A stretch of DNA of 64,000 nucleotides from RGIG7213 sp045544195 (GTDB lineage: Bacteria > Bacillota > Clostridia > Oscillospirales > CAG-272): NCBI GenBank assembly GCA_045544195.1, contig JAZPYO010000008.1, positions 1 to 64,000 on the forward strand. The letters run 5' to 3'. The notes beneath the pieces were generated by a model, which saw nothing but the letters and a program-made list of their open reading frames with translations, ran no database searches and was not told the DNA's origin. This document shows positions 17,622 through 26,829 of this stretch, piece after piece. The translations under genes and the position numbers were made by a program. Every line of letters starts with the position of its first letter. Position 1 is the first letter of the stretch.

Positions 17622-17939
17622 TCAGCTCCTGTTATCATCGTTAAATATTCCTGCAATTCCCGCGAGAGTCATAATACGCAGGATCTTGTCTATCCTCTCA
17701 CGCTTGTCATCTGACAAAAACGGCTTCAGCGCCCGCAAAAGCTCGCTCCGCTTATCACCTTTCGGCAAAACCTCAGGTATGCTCAGAGTCTGTAAGACAT
17801 CTGTGCTTTCCTGTGTATGCTCAGCGCCTTGCTCTGAGCTCATCTTGTCTGTAAGAGAGCTTATGACGGACATCATTCCCTTAAGCCTTTCAGGGTCGTT
17901 CAGCACCGCATTGAGCTTTTCGGATAAATCTGCGTCCAT
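17622..17939 (-). CDS. Small helical protein, unknown
   Basis: A 105-residue, mostly helical and charged protein. The first 30 residues (LSEKLNAVLNDPERLKGMM) and the last 45 (RSELLRALKPFLSDDKRERIDKILRIM) are the conserved-looking parts, joined by an acidic linker. The start at 17939 is preferred because GGAGA stands 6 bp upstream; the earlier ATG would overlap the preceding gene by 17 bases. No known domain is recognised. Stop codon and next ribosome site are adjacent, so the cluster is translated as a unit. Confidence 0.65.
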   Translation of the reverse strand: MDADLSEKLNAVLNDPERLKGMMSVISSLTDKMSSEQGAEHTQESTDVLQTLSIPEVLPKGDKRSELLRALKPFLSDDKRERIDKILRIMTLAGIAGIFNDDNRS

Positions 17940-17940
17940 A

Positions 17941-18186
17941 TCATTCTCCGTTTTCAATGTTGTCTTTGATTATTTTTGCGTTTTTCGTTCCGATAAGTGA
18001 AACTATCCTGTCTATATCCTTCTGGCTCATCGAGGATATACTGCTTTTCAGCCTTTGAATATCGAGCTTCTGCGCGAGCTTTTTCGTATCAGCTCCGCAT
18101 TCAGATGCAATTTTCAGTATTTTCATACGCAAAACGGTGTCATCGAGCTTGCCGAGCTGTTCAAGTGCATTTTTATCAATATTCAT
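17941..18186 (-). CDS. Small helical protein, unknown
   Basis: An 81-residue protein, first gene of the cluster. Predicted all-helical and rich in Lys, Asp and Ile, with repeated short helices (LGKLDDTVLRMKILKIA, AQKLDIQRLKSSI, KDIDRIVSLIGT). The spacing of hydrophobic residues suggests a small helical bundle that could bind its neighbour's product. No signal peptide or catalytic motif. Function not assigned. Confidence 0.65.
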   Translation of the reverse strand: MNIDKNALEQLGKLDDTVLRMKILKIASECGADTKKLAQKLDIQRLKSSISSMSQKDIDRIVSLIGTKNAKIIKDNIENGE

Positions 18187-18291
18187 AAAACCGCCCCTTT
18201 CAGATTTGTTCTTACGTTATGAATAATATGCGCATAGCATCGTTTTGTTGAGATAAATTTGAGAAATTTTTTAAAAAAGTAAAGGTATTAT

Positions 18292-18762
18292 ATGAAGGTG
18301 CTTATATTTTCAGATTCGCACGGGAAGGTGCAATATATGCAGCGCGCGATAGATATTCATTACGATTGCGATTACATAGTGCATCTGGGGGATGGGGCGT
18401 CGGATGCCGACTATCTCGTTATTCCGAAAAATGCCGTATATATCGGCGTTAAGGGCAACTGCGATGTATATGCAGACGCTCCTGTTGAGCTTACAGAGTC
18501 CTTCGGTAAGGTGAAAACGCTTTTGTGCCACGGACATAATTATTTTGTAAAATCGTCGCTTTCAGCGTATGAATCGCACGCAAGGGCGCTCGGTGTAAGT
18601 GTCGCGCTGTACGGCCATACGCACGAAAGATACCTTGAATACAGAAACGGAATATACTTTTTTAATCCGGGCAGTATAGGAAGACCGCCGACGAGCTGCC
18701 ACTCCTACGGGCTTATGAGCATTTCAAACGGTCAGGTGCTTTTGTCGCACGGAGAGGTATAA
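18292..18762 (+). CDS. YfcE/MJ0936-family metallophosphoesterase
   Basis: A 156-residue calcineurin-like phosphodiesterase. The metal-binding motifs are in order: SDSHG (residues 7-11), HLGDG (about 36-40), GNCD, CHGH and YGHTHE, then FNPGSIGRPP at the C-terminus. Family members hydrolyse phosphodiesters in vitro and the physiological substrate is uncertain. Single gene on this strand, preceded by the divergent small-gene cluster. Confidence 0.9.
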   Translation: MKVLIFSDSHGKVQYMQRAIDIHYDCDYIVHLGDGASDADYLVIPKNAVYIGVKGNCDVYADAPVELTESFGKVKTLLCHGHNYFVKSSLSAYESHARALGVSVALYGHTHERYLEYRNGIYFFNPGSIGRPPTSCHSYGLMSISNGQVLLSHGEV

Positions 18763-18890
18763 GTGAAAATTTACAATAAATTAAATAAATTATTTTAAAT
18801 ATTTTTTATTATACGCGTGTGCGTGTGTTAATATGAAGCGTTAATAATAGTTTCAGCGTAAAAAAATTAAATGAAAAGGAAGTATAGACT

Positions 18891-20714
18891 TTGAAAAGGG
18901 AAGATTTGAGAAATGTTGCGATAATCGCACACGTTGACCACGGCAAAACGACACTCGTGGATGAAATGCTCAAGCAGGGCGGTGTTTTCCGTGACAATCA
19001 GGCAACGGAAGAAAGAGTTATGGATTCAAACGATCTTGAAAAAGAACGCGGAATAACGATACTTGCAAAAAATACGGCTATACATTACGGCGATATCAAG
19101 ATAAATGTCATAGATACCCCCGGTCACGCGGACTTCGGCGGTGAGGTCGAGCGTATACTCAAAATGGTAAACGGCGTAGTTCTTCTTGTTGATGCGGCAG
19201 AGGGTCCTATGCCTCAGACACGCTTCGTGCTTGAAAAGGCGCTCGGACTCGGTCATAAGGTCATAATAGTCATAAACAAGATAGACAGGGCAGATGCCCG
19301 TGTTGACGAGGTGCCTGACGAGGTGCTTGAATTGTTTATCGATCTTGATGCAACAGATGAGCAGCTTGACTCCCCGATCATATTCTGCAACGGCAGAGCA
19401 GGCACAGCATCGCTCAATCCGCACTCTCAGGACGAAAACCTCAAGGTGCTTTTCGATGCGATAGTGAACCACATTCCGTGTCCTGAGGGCGACGAGGACG
19501 GCGAATTGCAGCTTCTTGTGTCATCTATCGACTATAACGATTACGTCGGCAGAATAGGTATAGGAAGAATTGAAAGAGGTAAGATAAAGCTGGGTCAGGA
19601 GATAATGATCTCCAACTACCACAGCGGAAAAGCACCGAGAAAAAGCAAGATAGTAAAGCTGATGCAGATAGACGGGCTTAACCGTGTGGCAGTTGAAGCA
19701 GCTCAGGTGGGCGACATCGTATGCTTTTCGGGAGCTGAGGATATAACAATAGGCGATACTGTCACATCGACATCGTGTGTTGAGCCGCTTGAATTTGTTA
19801 AGGTCAGCGAGCCGACGATAGAAATGACGTTCTCTGTAAACGACAGCCCATTTGCAGGCAGAGAGGGCAAGTTCGTAACGAGCCGTCAGATAAGAGAAAG
19901 ACTTTACAGAGAGCTTCTGAAGGACGTTTCGCTGCGTGTTGAGGACGGCGAGACGACAGACTGCTTCAGAGTAATGGGCAGAGGCGAAATGCATCTGTCA
20001 ATACTCATAGAAACGATGCGCCGCGAGGGATACGAGATATGCTGCTCCACGCCCCGAGTTCTTTTCAAGGAAATTGACGGCGTAAGGTGCGAGCCTATTG
20101 AAAGAGCGCAGATAGACGTTCCCACCGAATACGTCGGCGTTGTCATTGAAAAGCTCGGCGCGCGCAAAGGAGAGCTGCTTGAAATGACTAACCAGGGCAG
20201 CAGAACGAAGATATACTATAAAATACCGTCAAGATGCCTTATCGGATACAGATCACAGCTTATGACCGATACAAGAGGCGAGGGCATACTGAACACTCTG
20301 TTTGATGGCTACGAGCCTTATAAGGGCGAAATAGTACGCCGCTATACAGGCTCTCTTATCGCATCGGAAACGGGTGAGGCAACGTCATACGGCTTGTATA
20401 ACTCTCAGGAAAGAGGAGATATGTTCATTCCCGTTCAGACACCCGTTTACGAGGGTATGATCGTCGGTCAGTCCCCGAAGCTCGGAGATATAGCAGTCAA
20501 CGTATGTAAGAAAAAGCACCTTACCGCAATTCGTTCAACGGGCGCTGACGAAGCGTTAAAGCTCGTGACACCCATAATCTTCTCACTTGAGGAGGCAATT
20601 GAGTTCATAGCAGACGACGAGCTTATAGAAATAACCCCCAAGAGCATAAGACTGCGTAAAAAGATACTTGATAATTCATTAAGACTGAAGGCACAGAGTA
20701 AAAAGAATCAATGA
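18891..20714 (+). CDS. typA: Ribosome-binding GTPase TypA/BipA
   Basis: A 607-residue translational GTPase related to EF-G. G motifs are AHVDHGKTT near residue 15, DTPGHADFGGEV and NKIDRADA, followed by EF-Tu-like domain II, EF-G-like domains III and V, and the BipA-specific C-terminal region with the RGEGILNTLFDGYEPYKG and RSTGADEA segments. It acts on the ribosome under stress and in assembly. The start is TTG, with AAAAGGAAG about 9 bp upstream and no nearby ATG. First gene of a long tightly spaced run; thiI overlaps its stop by four bases. Confidence 0.95.
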   Translation: MKREDLRNVAIIAHVDHGKTTLVDEMLKQGGVFRDNQATEERVMDSNDLEKERGITILAKNTAIHYGDIKINVIDTPGHADFGGEVERILKMVNGVVLLVDAAEGPMPQTRFVLEKALGLGHKVIIVINKIDRADARVDEVPDEVLELFIDLDATDEQLDSPIIFCNGRAGTASLNPHSQDENLKVLFDAIVNHIPCPEGDEDGELQLLVSSIDYNDYVGRIGIGRIERGKIKLGQEIMISNYHSGKAPRKSKIVKLMQIDGLNRVAVEAAQVGDIVCFSGAEDITIGDTVTSTSCVEPLEFVKVSEPTIEMTFSVNDSPFAGREGKFVTSRQIRERLYRELLKDVSLRVEDGETTDCFRVMGRGEMHLSILIETMRREGYEICCSTPRVLFKEIDGVRCEPIERAQIDVPTEYVGVVIEKLGARKGELLEMTNQGSRTKIYYKIPSRCLIGYRSQLMTDTRGEGILNTLFDGYEPYKGEIVRRYTGSLIASETGEATSYGLYNSQERGDMFIPVQTPVYEGMIVGQSPKLGDIAVNVCKKKHLTAIRSTGADEALKLVTPIIFSLEEAIEFIADDELIEITPKSIRLRKKILDNSLRLKAQSKKNQ

Positions 20715-21886
20715 AAGAAATAATATTGCTTAAGTACGGCGAGATCGCTCTCAAGGGCGCAAACAAAAGCAGCTTTGAGGCAACGCTGGCAAAACAGATA
20801 AAATACCGTATGAGAAAATACGGCAGCTTTGAGATAAAAAGAGCGCAAAGCACGGTAAATGTAATTCCGCTTAACGATGAATGCGACGTTGACGGAGCAT
20901 ACGAGGCGTGCAAGAAGATATTCGGCATCGTCAGAGTAAACAGAGCGATCGCCTGCGAAAAAACGATGGCGGATATAATAAAGACCGTCAAGGAATGCTG
21001 CATTGATATGCTTGAAGGGTGCAAGACCTTCAAGATCGAGGCAAAAAGAGCTGACAAGCGTTTTCCCCTCACCTCACCGCAGATATGCGACGAGTGCGGC
21101 GGCGCGGTGCTTGAAGCTCTTCCCGGAATAAAGGTAGACGTAAAGGATCCTGACGGAGTTGTCAGAGTTGAGATAAGGGACGAAGAGGCGTATATACATC
21201 CGAATCAGGAAAAGGGCGCGGGCGGTATGCCCGTAGGCACTAACGGTAAGGCTCTTTTGCTTTTGTCGGGCGGTATCGACAGCCCTGTTGCAGGTCATAT
21301 GATATGCAAAAGGGGCGTGAAGATAGAAGCGCTTCACTTTGAATCGTATCCGTATACGAGCCAGAGGGCGCTTGATAAGGTCGGTACGCTTGCGGAGCTT
21401 TTGTCGGAGTACAACGGCAGAACGGTGATGCACGTTATAAACGTAAAGGAGATACAGGAAATCCTGCGTGACAAATGCGACGAGGATTATTTTACCCTGC
21501 TTCTGCGTAGGTTTATGATGCGCCTGGCGCAAAGATGCGCGCAGCAGTTCGGCTGTAACGCTCTTATTACGGGCGAAAGCATAGGACAGGTCGCATCACA
21601 GACGATGGATGCTTTGTGCGTTACCGATATCGTTTGCGACATACCCGTATTCCGTCCGTGCATAGGACTTGATAAGGAAGAAATAGTTGAAATATCACGA
21701 AGAATAGATACATATGATACATCAGTTCTTCCGTATGAGGACTGCTGCACCGTATTCACTCCGCGTCACCCACGCACACGCCCTGAGCTCGCAAAGGTGA
21801 TAGCGCAGGAGGAAAAAATAGACGTAGAGCAGCTTCTGGAAAGAGCCTACGCAACGATGTATACATACGAAAAGCAGGAGCTTTGA
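20711..21886 (+). CDS. thiI: tRNA 4-thiouridine synthetase ThiI
   Basis: A 391-residue protein with an N-terminal ferredoxin-like/THUMP region (about 1-165) and a PP-loop ATP pyrophosphatase domain with SGGIDSPVAG near 190. It adenylates U8 of tRNA before sulfur transfer. There is no C-terminal rhodanese domain, so sulfur must come through another route, as in Bacillus where a dedicated cysteine desulfurase serves ThiI; no such desulfurase is in this window. Cysteines are present in the late EDCCTVFTPRHP segment. Start overlaps typA stop (ATGA). Confidence 0.95.
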   Translation: MKEIILLKYGEIALKGANKSSFEATLAKQIKYRMRKYGSFEIKRAQSTVNVIPLNDECDVDGAYEACKKIFGIVRVNRAIACEKTMADIIKTVKECCIDMLEGCKTFKIEAKRADKRFPLTSPQICDECGGAVLEALPGIKVDVKDPDGVVRVEIRDEEAYIHPNQEKGAGGMPVGTNGKALLLLSGGIDSPVAGHMICKRGVKIEALHFESYPYTSQRALDKVGTLAELLSEYNGRTVMHVINVKEIQEILRDKCDEDYFTLLLRRFMMRLAQRCAQQFGCNALITGESIGQVASQTMDALCVTDIVCDIPVFRPCIGLDKEEIVEISRRIDTYDTSVLPYEDCCTVFTPRHPRTRPELAKVIAQEEKIDVEQLLERAYATMYTYEKQEL

Positions 21887-21930
21887 CAGCGCCTGCCCTT
21901 GCAGAATGCAGAATGGAGATGGATTTGATT

Positions 21931-24039
21931 ATGTCAGGAGTAAATATACCACAGGTGTTCGGCTGTATGGTGTTCAACGATGCCGTAATGAAGCAGCGTT
22001 TGCCGCTTCAGACCTATGAGTCGCTGAAAAAAGCGATAAACGAAGGACGCTCACTTGATTCAGCGCTTGCCGCAACGATTGCAAGCGTAATGAAGGAATG
22101 GGCGATAGAAAAGGGCGCAACGCATTTTACTCATTGGTTTCAGCCTATGACAGGTATGACTGCGGAAAAGCACGACAGCTTTATTTCTCCCACCGCAGAC
22201 GGCGGAGTTATTATGGAGTTTTCGGGCAAGGAGCTTATAAAGGGCGAGCCTGATGCATCTTCCTTCCCGTCAGGCGGTCTGCGCGCCACGTTTGAGGCGA
22301 GAGGATATACCGCATGGGATCCGTCGTCCTATGCGTTTATAAAGGACGATACGCTTTGTATTCCCACGGCGTTCTGCTCCTTCGGCGGAGAAGCGCTTGA
22401 TAAAAAAACACCGCTTCTGCGTTCTATGGAGGCGCTGAATATCCAGGCTATGCGTATTCTTCGCCTGTTCGGAACGGACGCGACAAAGGTAACTCCCAAT
22501 CTCGGAGCAGAGCAGGAATATTTTTTGGTGGACAAGGCGCTTTATGATAAACGCCCCGATCTTATATTCACAGGCAGAACGCTTTTCGGAGCGCGCGCGC
22601 CGAAGGGGCAGGAGCTTGACGACCACTATTTCGGAACGATCAAGGACAGAGTAAAGCGTTTTATGCGTGATCTTGACGAGGAGCTGTGGCGTCTGGGCGT
22701 CGTCGCAAAGACAGAGCATAACGAGGCAGCCCCCTCTCAGCACGAGCTTGCCCCCGTATATACCACAGCAAACATAGCGACAGACCAGAACCAGCTTATG
22801 ATGGAAACGATGAAAAAGGTTGCCGCCCGCCACGATTTAGCGTGCCTTCTTCACGAAAAGCCGTATCTCGGAGTCAGCGGATCGGGCAAGCACAACAACT
22901 GGGGCTTGAATACCGATACGGGCGAAAATCTTTTCAAGGCGGGAAAATGTCCGAGCGATAATTATAAGTTCCTTTTGTTCCTTGTTGCCGTTCTGAAGGC
23001 GGTAGACGATCATCAGGATCTGCTGCGAATATCCGTCGCAACGGCAGGCAATGACCACAGACTCGGCGCAGCGGAAGCGCCGCCTGCAATAGTTTCCGTA
23101 TTTTTGGGCGATGAGCTGCTTGACATTCTTGAGGGTATCGAAACGGGCAGTCTGTATAATGAAAGACGCCGCGCCTCATTTGAATCAGGCGTTCACATAC
23201 TTCCGCAGTTCAACAAGGACACGACGGACAGAAACCGCACGTCCCCCTTTGCCTTCACAGGCAATAAATTTGAATTCCGTATGCCCGGCGCGGCAGACTC
23301 CGTAGCTGAGCCGAACATAGCGATAAACACGGCTGTATCGGATGCGCTTTGCTCCTTTGCGGATATTCTTGAAAAGGACGTAAATGACGGAAAGGAATTG
23401 AAATATGCCGTAACAGAGCTTCTGAAAAAGGAGATCAAGGAGCATAAGCGTATTGTGTTCAACGGCAATAACTATTCTGAAACGTGGGTGCAGGAGGCAA
23501 AGAAAAGAGGACTTCTGAATCTTGCATCAACTCCCGAGGCGCTCAGATTGTTCAACAGCGAAAAGAATATAGCCGTATTTGAAAAATTCGGCGTGCTTTC
23601 GAGAGCTGAGGTAGAATCAAGACTTGAAATAATGTACGAAAATTACCGTAAGACCATCAAAATAGAGGGCTACACGATGATCGATATGGTAAATAAGCAC
23701 ATTTTACCGTGCGCCTTTGAATACACACGCACGCTTGCACAGACCGCAGGAGCAAAAAAAGCGATTTGTCCGGATATTCAGTGCAAGGCGGAATGTGATC
23801 TTATATTAAAGCTGTCAAGCCTTACGGACAGTGCCGCAGAGTTGCGTGACGAGCTGCGGGCAGAGCTTGACGAAACGAAGAAATTTACCGTCAAGGCGGA
23901 TAAGGCGATGTATTACAGAACGAACGTATTTCCCGTTATGCAGAAATTACGCAAGGTTTGCGACGAGATAGAGCCGCTGATCCCTGCAAGCGTTCTGACA
24001 TACCCGACGTATTCGACCCTGATGTTCAGCCTTAACTAA
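21931..24039 (+). CDS. glnN: Glutamine synthetase, type III
   Basis: A 702-residue GSIII that makes glutamine from glutamate, ammonia and ATP, typical of anaerobes such as Bacteroides, Butyrivibrio and Ruminococcus. The start MSGVNIPQVFG is chosen because GGAGATGG stands 8 bp upstream and because GSIII proteins begin this way; in-frame ATGs at 21883 and 21913 are alternatives. Catalytic core markers are THWFQPMTG, GAEQEYFLVD, TEHNEAAPSQHE, GSGKHNNWG and NRTSPFAFTGNKFEFR. No P-II gene or nitrogen regulator is adjacent. Confidence 0.95.
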   Translation: MSGVNIPQVFGCMVFNDAVMKQRLPLQTYESLKKAINEGRSLDSALAATIASVMKEWAIEKGATHFTHWFQPMTGMTAEKHDSFISPTADGGVIMEFSGKELIKGEPDASSFPSGGLRATFEARGYTAWDPSSYAFIKDDTLCIPTAFCSFGGEALDKKTPLLRSMEALNIQAMRILRLFGTDATKVTPNLGAEQEYFLVDKALYDKRPDLIFTGRTLFGARAPKGQELDDHYFGTIKDRVKRFMRDLDEELWRLGVVAKTEHNEAAPSQHELAPVYTTANIATDQNQLMMETMKKVAARHDLACLLHEKPYLGVSGSGKHNNWGLNTDTGENLFKAGKCPSDNYKFLLFLVAVLKAVDDHQDLLRISVATAGNDHRLGAAEAPPAIVSVFLGDELLDILEGIETGSLYNERRRASFESGVHILPQFNKDTTDRNRTSPFAFTGNKFEFRMPGAADSVAEPNIAINTAVSDALCSFADILEKDVNDGKELKYAVTELLKKEIKEHKRIVFNGNNYSETWVQEAKKRGLLNLASTPEALRLFNSEKNIAVFEKFGVLSRAEVESRLEIMYENYRKTIKIEGYTMIDMVNKHILPCAFEYTRTLAQTAGAKKAICPDIQCKAECDLILKLSSLTDSAAELRDELRAELDETKKFTVKADKAMYYRTNVFPVMQKLRKVCDEIEPLIPASVLTYPTYSTLMFSLN

Positions 24040-24046
24040 GGAGAAA

Positions 24047-25393
24047 ATGAGAACGATCAAAAAAATATCGGCGCTTTTTGCGTGCATATCTCTCATAGCG
24101 TCTGTGATGCTTGTGAGTGTCTTTGCAGAGGCGACCGTTAACGATTACGAAATACCGATAGATTCGAGTATAGAAACCGTAACGTCCAATGTGCTTTTAT
24201 ACTGCGTTGACAGAGATCAGTATCTGTATGCCAAGGGCGCAGAGGAGTCTGTAAACATATCAGCGTCAGTCAAAATGATGGTCGGCGCCGTAGCGCTTGA
24301 GCTTTACGGCGATAGGCTCGATGAGATAGTGACCGTAACGCAGGAGCTGCTTGAGGGCTCACAGGGCTATAACGTCGGTCTTGAAAAGGGCGAAAAGGTA
24401 ACGTACGGCTATCTGCTTTCAGCCGTTCTGATGCGCGGGGCAAACGATGCCGCAACGGTGCTTGCGCGTCTTTATAACGGAAATCTCAACGATTTTCTTG
24501 CTCTGATGAACGAAAAGGCGAAAGCGTGCGGAGCTGAAAATACGTCATACAAGAATGTGACAGGACTGTATGCAGACGGTATGACGACGACTCTGTACGA
24601 TCAGATAAAGATAGCGCAGTATGCAGCAGGCGTTGACGGACTTTTGGAAATGACCTCAAGGGATACGTACGTTCTGCACCAGACTGATGAATTGAAGCTG
24701 AAAACTCTGAACAACCGAAACGGACTTGTCAGAAGCACAACGAAATACAAGACAGAGGGCGTAACGGGGCTTTGCTACGGTACTACCGAAGAAAGCGGCG
24801 ATGTGCTTATGGTCAGCGCTGAGATAGGCGGTATGACGTACTATATGGCTCTGTACGGCGGAACCGAATACGAAAACAAGGACGACAAAACGCTTGAAAC
24901 ATCGGTCTATGTCGATGCAATAAGGCTGCTTAAATACGCATCCGAGGGCTTCGGCTTCAAAACGGTGCTCAGCACGGGCAAGCCGCTTTGCGAGGTTCCC
25001 GTAAAATACAATACGACGGTCGATTCCGTTCATCTCGTTGCAGAAAGCGAGATAACCTTGTATCTTCCGACAACGCTCGATGTCGAAAAGGATCTGAAAT
25101 ACGAAATAACGGTATTCAAGGAAGCGCTTGATGCTCCCGTCGAAGAAGGACAGGCAGAGGGCAGAGTAACGGTATACTACGCAGGTCAGCAGCTATGCTC
25201 TGCCGATCTTGTGACGAAAAATCCCGTATCGAGAAATAAAATACTGTACGTTATAGATCAGATAGAGGAATTCACGAGCAGCCGCAGATTCGTTATAACC
25301 GTCATAGTATTTCTGCTGATCGCGCTTGCGTACGTTCTTATAACATCGGCAGTCAGACACGCAATGAAGAAAAAACGCAGAAGACTGCGATAA
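24047..25393 (+). CDS. Degenerate DD-carboxypeptidase homologue, membrane anchored
   Basis: A 448-residue protein with the overall fold of PBP5-type carboxypeptidases: signal peptide (about 1-28), peptidase-like domain, beta-rich domain and a C-terminal membrane helix (about 418-437) with a basic cytoplasmic tail. All three catalytic motifs are altered: the Ser of SxxK is Ala73 (ASVK at 73-76), SxN reads GAN (131-133) and KTG reads KTE (235-237). It is probably inactive as a peptidase and may bind cell wall or partner proteins instead (inference). It is 8 bp after glnN and 22 bp before the VTC gene, so it looks like part of the VTC-DUF4956-CotH group. Confidence 0.8.
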   Translation: MRTIKKISALFACISLIASVMLVSVFAEATVNDYEIPIDSSIETVTSNVLLYCVDRDQYLYAKGAEESVNISASVKMMVGAVALELYGDRLDEIVTVTQELLEGSQGYNVGLEKGEKVTYGYLLSAVLMRGANDAATVLARLYNGNLNDFLALMNEKAKACGAENTSYKNVTGLYADGMTTTLYDQIKIAQYAAGVDGLLEMTSRDTYVLHQTDELKLKTLNNRNGLVRSTTKYKTEGVTGLCYGTTEESGDVLMVSAEIGGMTYYMALYGGTEYENKDDKTLETSVYVDAIRLLKYASEGFGFKTVLSTGKPLCEVPVKYNTTVDSVHLVAESEITLYLPTTLDVEKDLKYEITVFKEALDAPVEEGQAEGRVTVYYAGQQLCSADLVTKNPVSRNKILYVIDQIEEFTSSRRFVITVIVFLLIALAYVLITSAVRHAMKKKRRRLR

Positions 25394-25415
25394 TAATGAG
25401 GAAAGGGGCGTTTTT

Positions 25416-26099
25416 GTGGACGGCTTCAGACACGAGCATAAATATTACATCTCATTGCACCAGGCGCTTGATATCGCCTCACATCTGAACGGTATAATGA
25501 GGCGTGATCCTCACAGCGATGAAACGGGCAAATATCTCATATCGAGCGTCTATTTTGACAATTACGAAAATCGGGCGCTGAAGGCATCTGAATTCGGCGT
25601 AGCGCGCAGACATAAGTTCAGAATAAGGGCGTACAACAGAAGCGACAGCTTCATCAGCCTTGAAAAAAAGGAAAAGGTGCGTGACCTTTGCAAAAAAACG
25701 TCTGTGAGGATAGACCGCGGGATATACGATAATATAATGTACGGCGACGGCTCTCTTTTACTGACGCTGAACGACCCTGTTGCTGACGAGTTTTACGTTG
25801 CCCTGCGTTCGCAGCTTTACAGACCTAAAACGATAGTCGAGTATACACGCAGAGTATTTGTTCACCCCATATCAGATACAAGGGTGACGATCGACACGAA
25901 CATAAAGGGCTCAAGCGCAGGGTGCGATCTGTTCTGCGACAGTGGATCGCTCGTTTATACAGTATCGCCCGCAAGGGCGGTGCTTGAGGTGAAATACAAC
26001 GATTTTTTACCTGAATTCATAGCAAGCGTTCTGCCGCATTTCGGCGCAACAATGCAAACATCAATTTGTAAATACGTGTTCGGAAGAACATTTAAATAA
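25416..26099 (+). CDS. VTC-domain (polyphosphate polymerase-like) protein
   Basis: A 227-residue protein consisting of a VTC catalytic-type tunnel domain, known from eukaryotic polyphosphate polymerase Vtc4. Family markers are RHEHKYYI at the start, SVYFDN, the basic strand HKFRIRAY, ISLEKKEK, VEYTRRVFV, TIDTNIK and LEVKYNDFLP, supplying the basic and acidic residues that line the tunnel. Translation starts at GTG with AAAGGGG upstream. Bacterial members occur beside DUF4956 and CotH proteins, as here; their product is not established. Confidence 0.88.
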   Translation: MDGFRHEHKYYISLHQALDIASHLNGIMRRDPHSDETGKYLISSVYFDNYENRALKASEFGVARRHKFRIRAYNRSDSFISLEKKEKVRDLCKKTSVRIDRGIYDNIMYGDGSLLLTLNDPVADEFYVALRSQLYRPKTIVEYTRRVFVHPISDTRVTIDTNIKGSSAGCDLFCDSGSLVYTVSPARAVLEVKYNDFLPEFIASVLPHFGATMQTSICKYVFGRTFK

Positions 26100-26110
26100 G
26101 GAGATATGAT

Positions 26111-26797
26111 ATGACACAGTATCTTACATCATTTTCTGATATTTTCAAAAACAGCTTTCTTGCAGACAATGCCGCAAGCACGCTGACGGTTCCGAAGGCG
26201 CTGCTCATTCTTGCAGTATCACTCATTCTCGGAGCAGTATTGTGCCTCGTTTACAAGATAACGTACAGAGGCGTTCTGTTTTCAGCGAGCTTCTGCCTGT
26301 CACTTCTGGCAATACAGCTGATAACGACGCTTATAATTATGACGGTAACATCAAACGTCATTCTGTCGCTCGGTATGGTCGGCGCTCTTTCAATAGTCCG
26401 TTTCCGCACGGCGATAAAGGACCCTATGGATATAGCGTTTCTGTATTTTGCAATATGTATCGGTATTATGACAGGCGCAGGACTTCTGTGGCTGGCAGTG
26501 ATTGGTATAATTATCGTCGGCGTTATACTGATAGCGGCAGGTAAGATACCTGCAAAGGAAGCATCCTACATACTTATGGTGACTGTTGACGAGCAGGACG
26601 AGGAGGCAGTAGCCAAGTACGTTGAAAAAAGCACGGCAAGATCGTCGCTTAAGTCAAAAAATATCACAGGCGGTATTTCAGAGCTTGCATTTGAGGTGAA
26701 GCTCAAGGGAAGCTCTACAAAATTCTTGAATAAGCTGAGCGCATATCCGACAATATCATCTGTAACGGTAGTAAAGGCATCAGGAGAGTATATTTAA
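26111..26797 (+). CDS. DUF4956 multi-spanning membrane protein
   Basis: A 228-residue protein with four to five membrane helices in residues 25-150 and a soluble ferredoxin-like C-terminal part (about 155-228). The conserved core is SLGMVGALSIVRFRTAIKDP followed by a helix and TGAG, the signature of the DUF4956 family. The C-terminal domain resembles the small regulatory domain found in some transporters. It lies 11 bp after the VTC gene. Role unknown; a membrane partner for the VTC and CotH proteins is the simplest inference. Confidence 0.88.
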   Translation: MTQYLTSFSDIFKNSFLADNAASTLTVPKALLILAVSLILGAVLCLVYKITYRGVLFSASFCLSLLAIQLITTLIIMTVTSNVILSLGMVGALSIVRFRTAIKDPMDIAFLYFAICIGIMTGAGLLWLAVIGIIIVGVILIAAGKIPAKEASYILMVTVDEQDEEAVAKYVEKSTARSSLKSKNITGGISELAFEVKLKGSSTKFLNKLSAYPTISSVTVVKASGEYI

Positions 26798-26829
26798 GCT
26801 GTTGAAGCGGTGAAAGGTACGGTAATATT

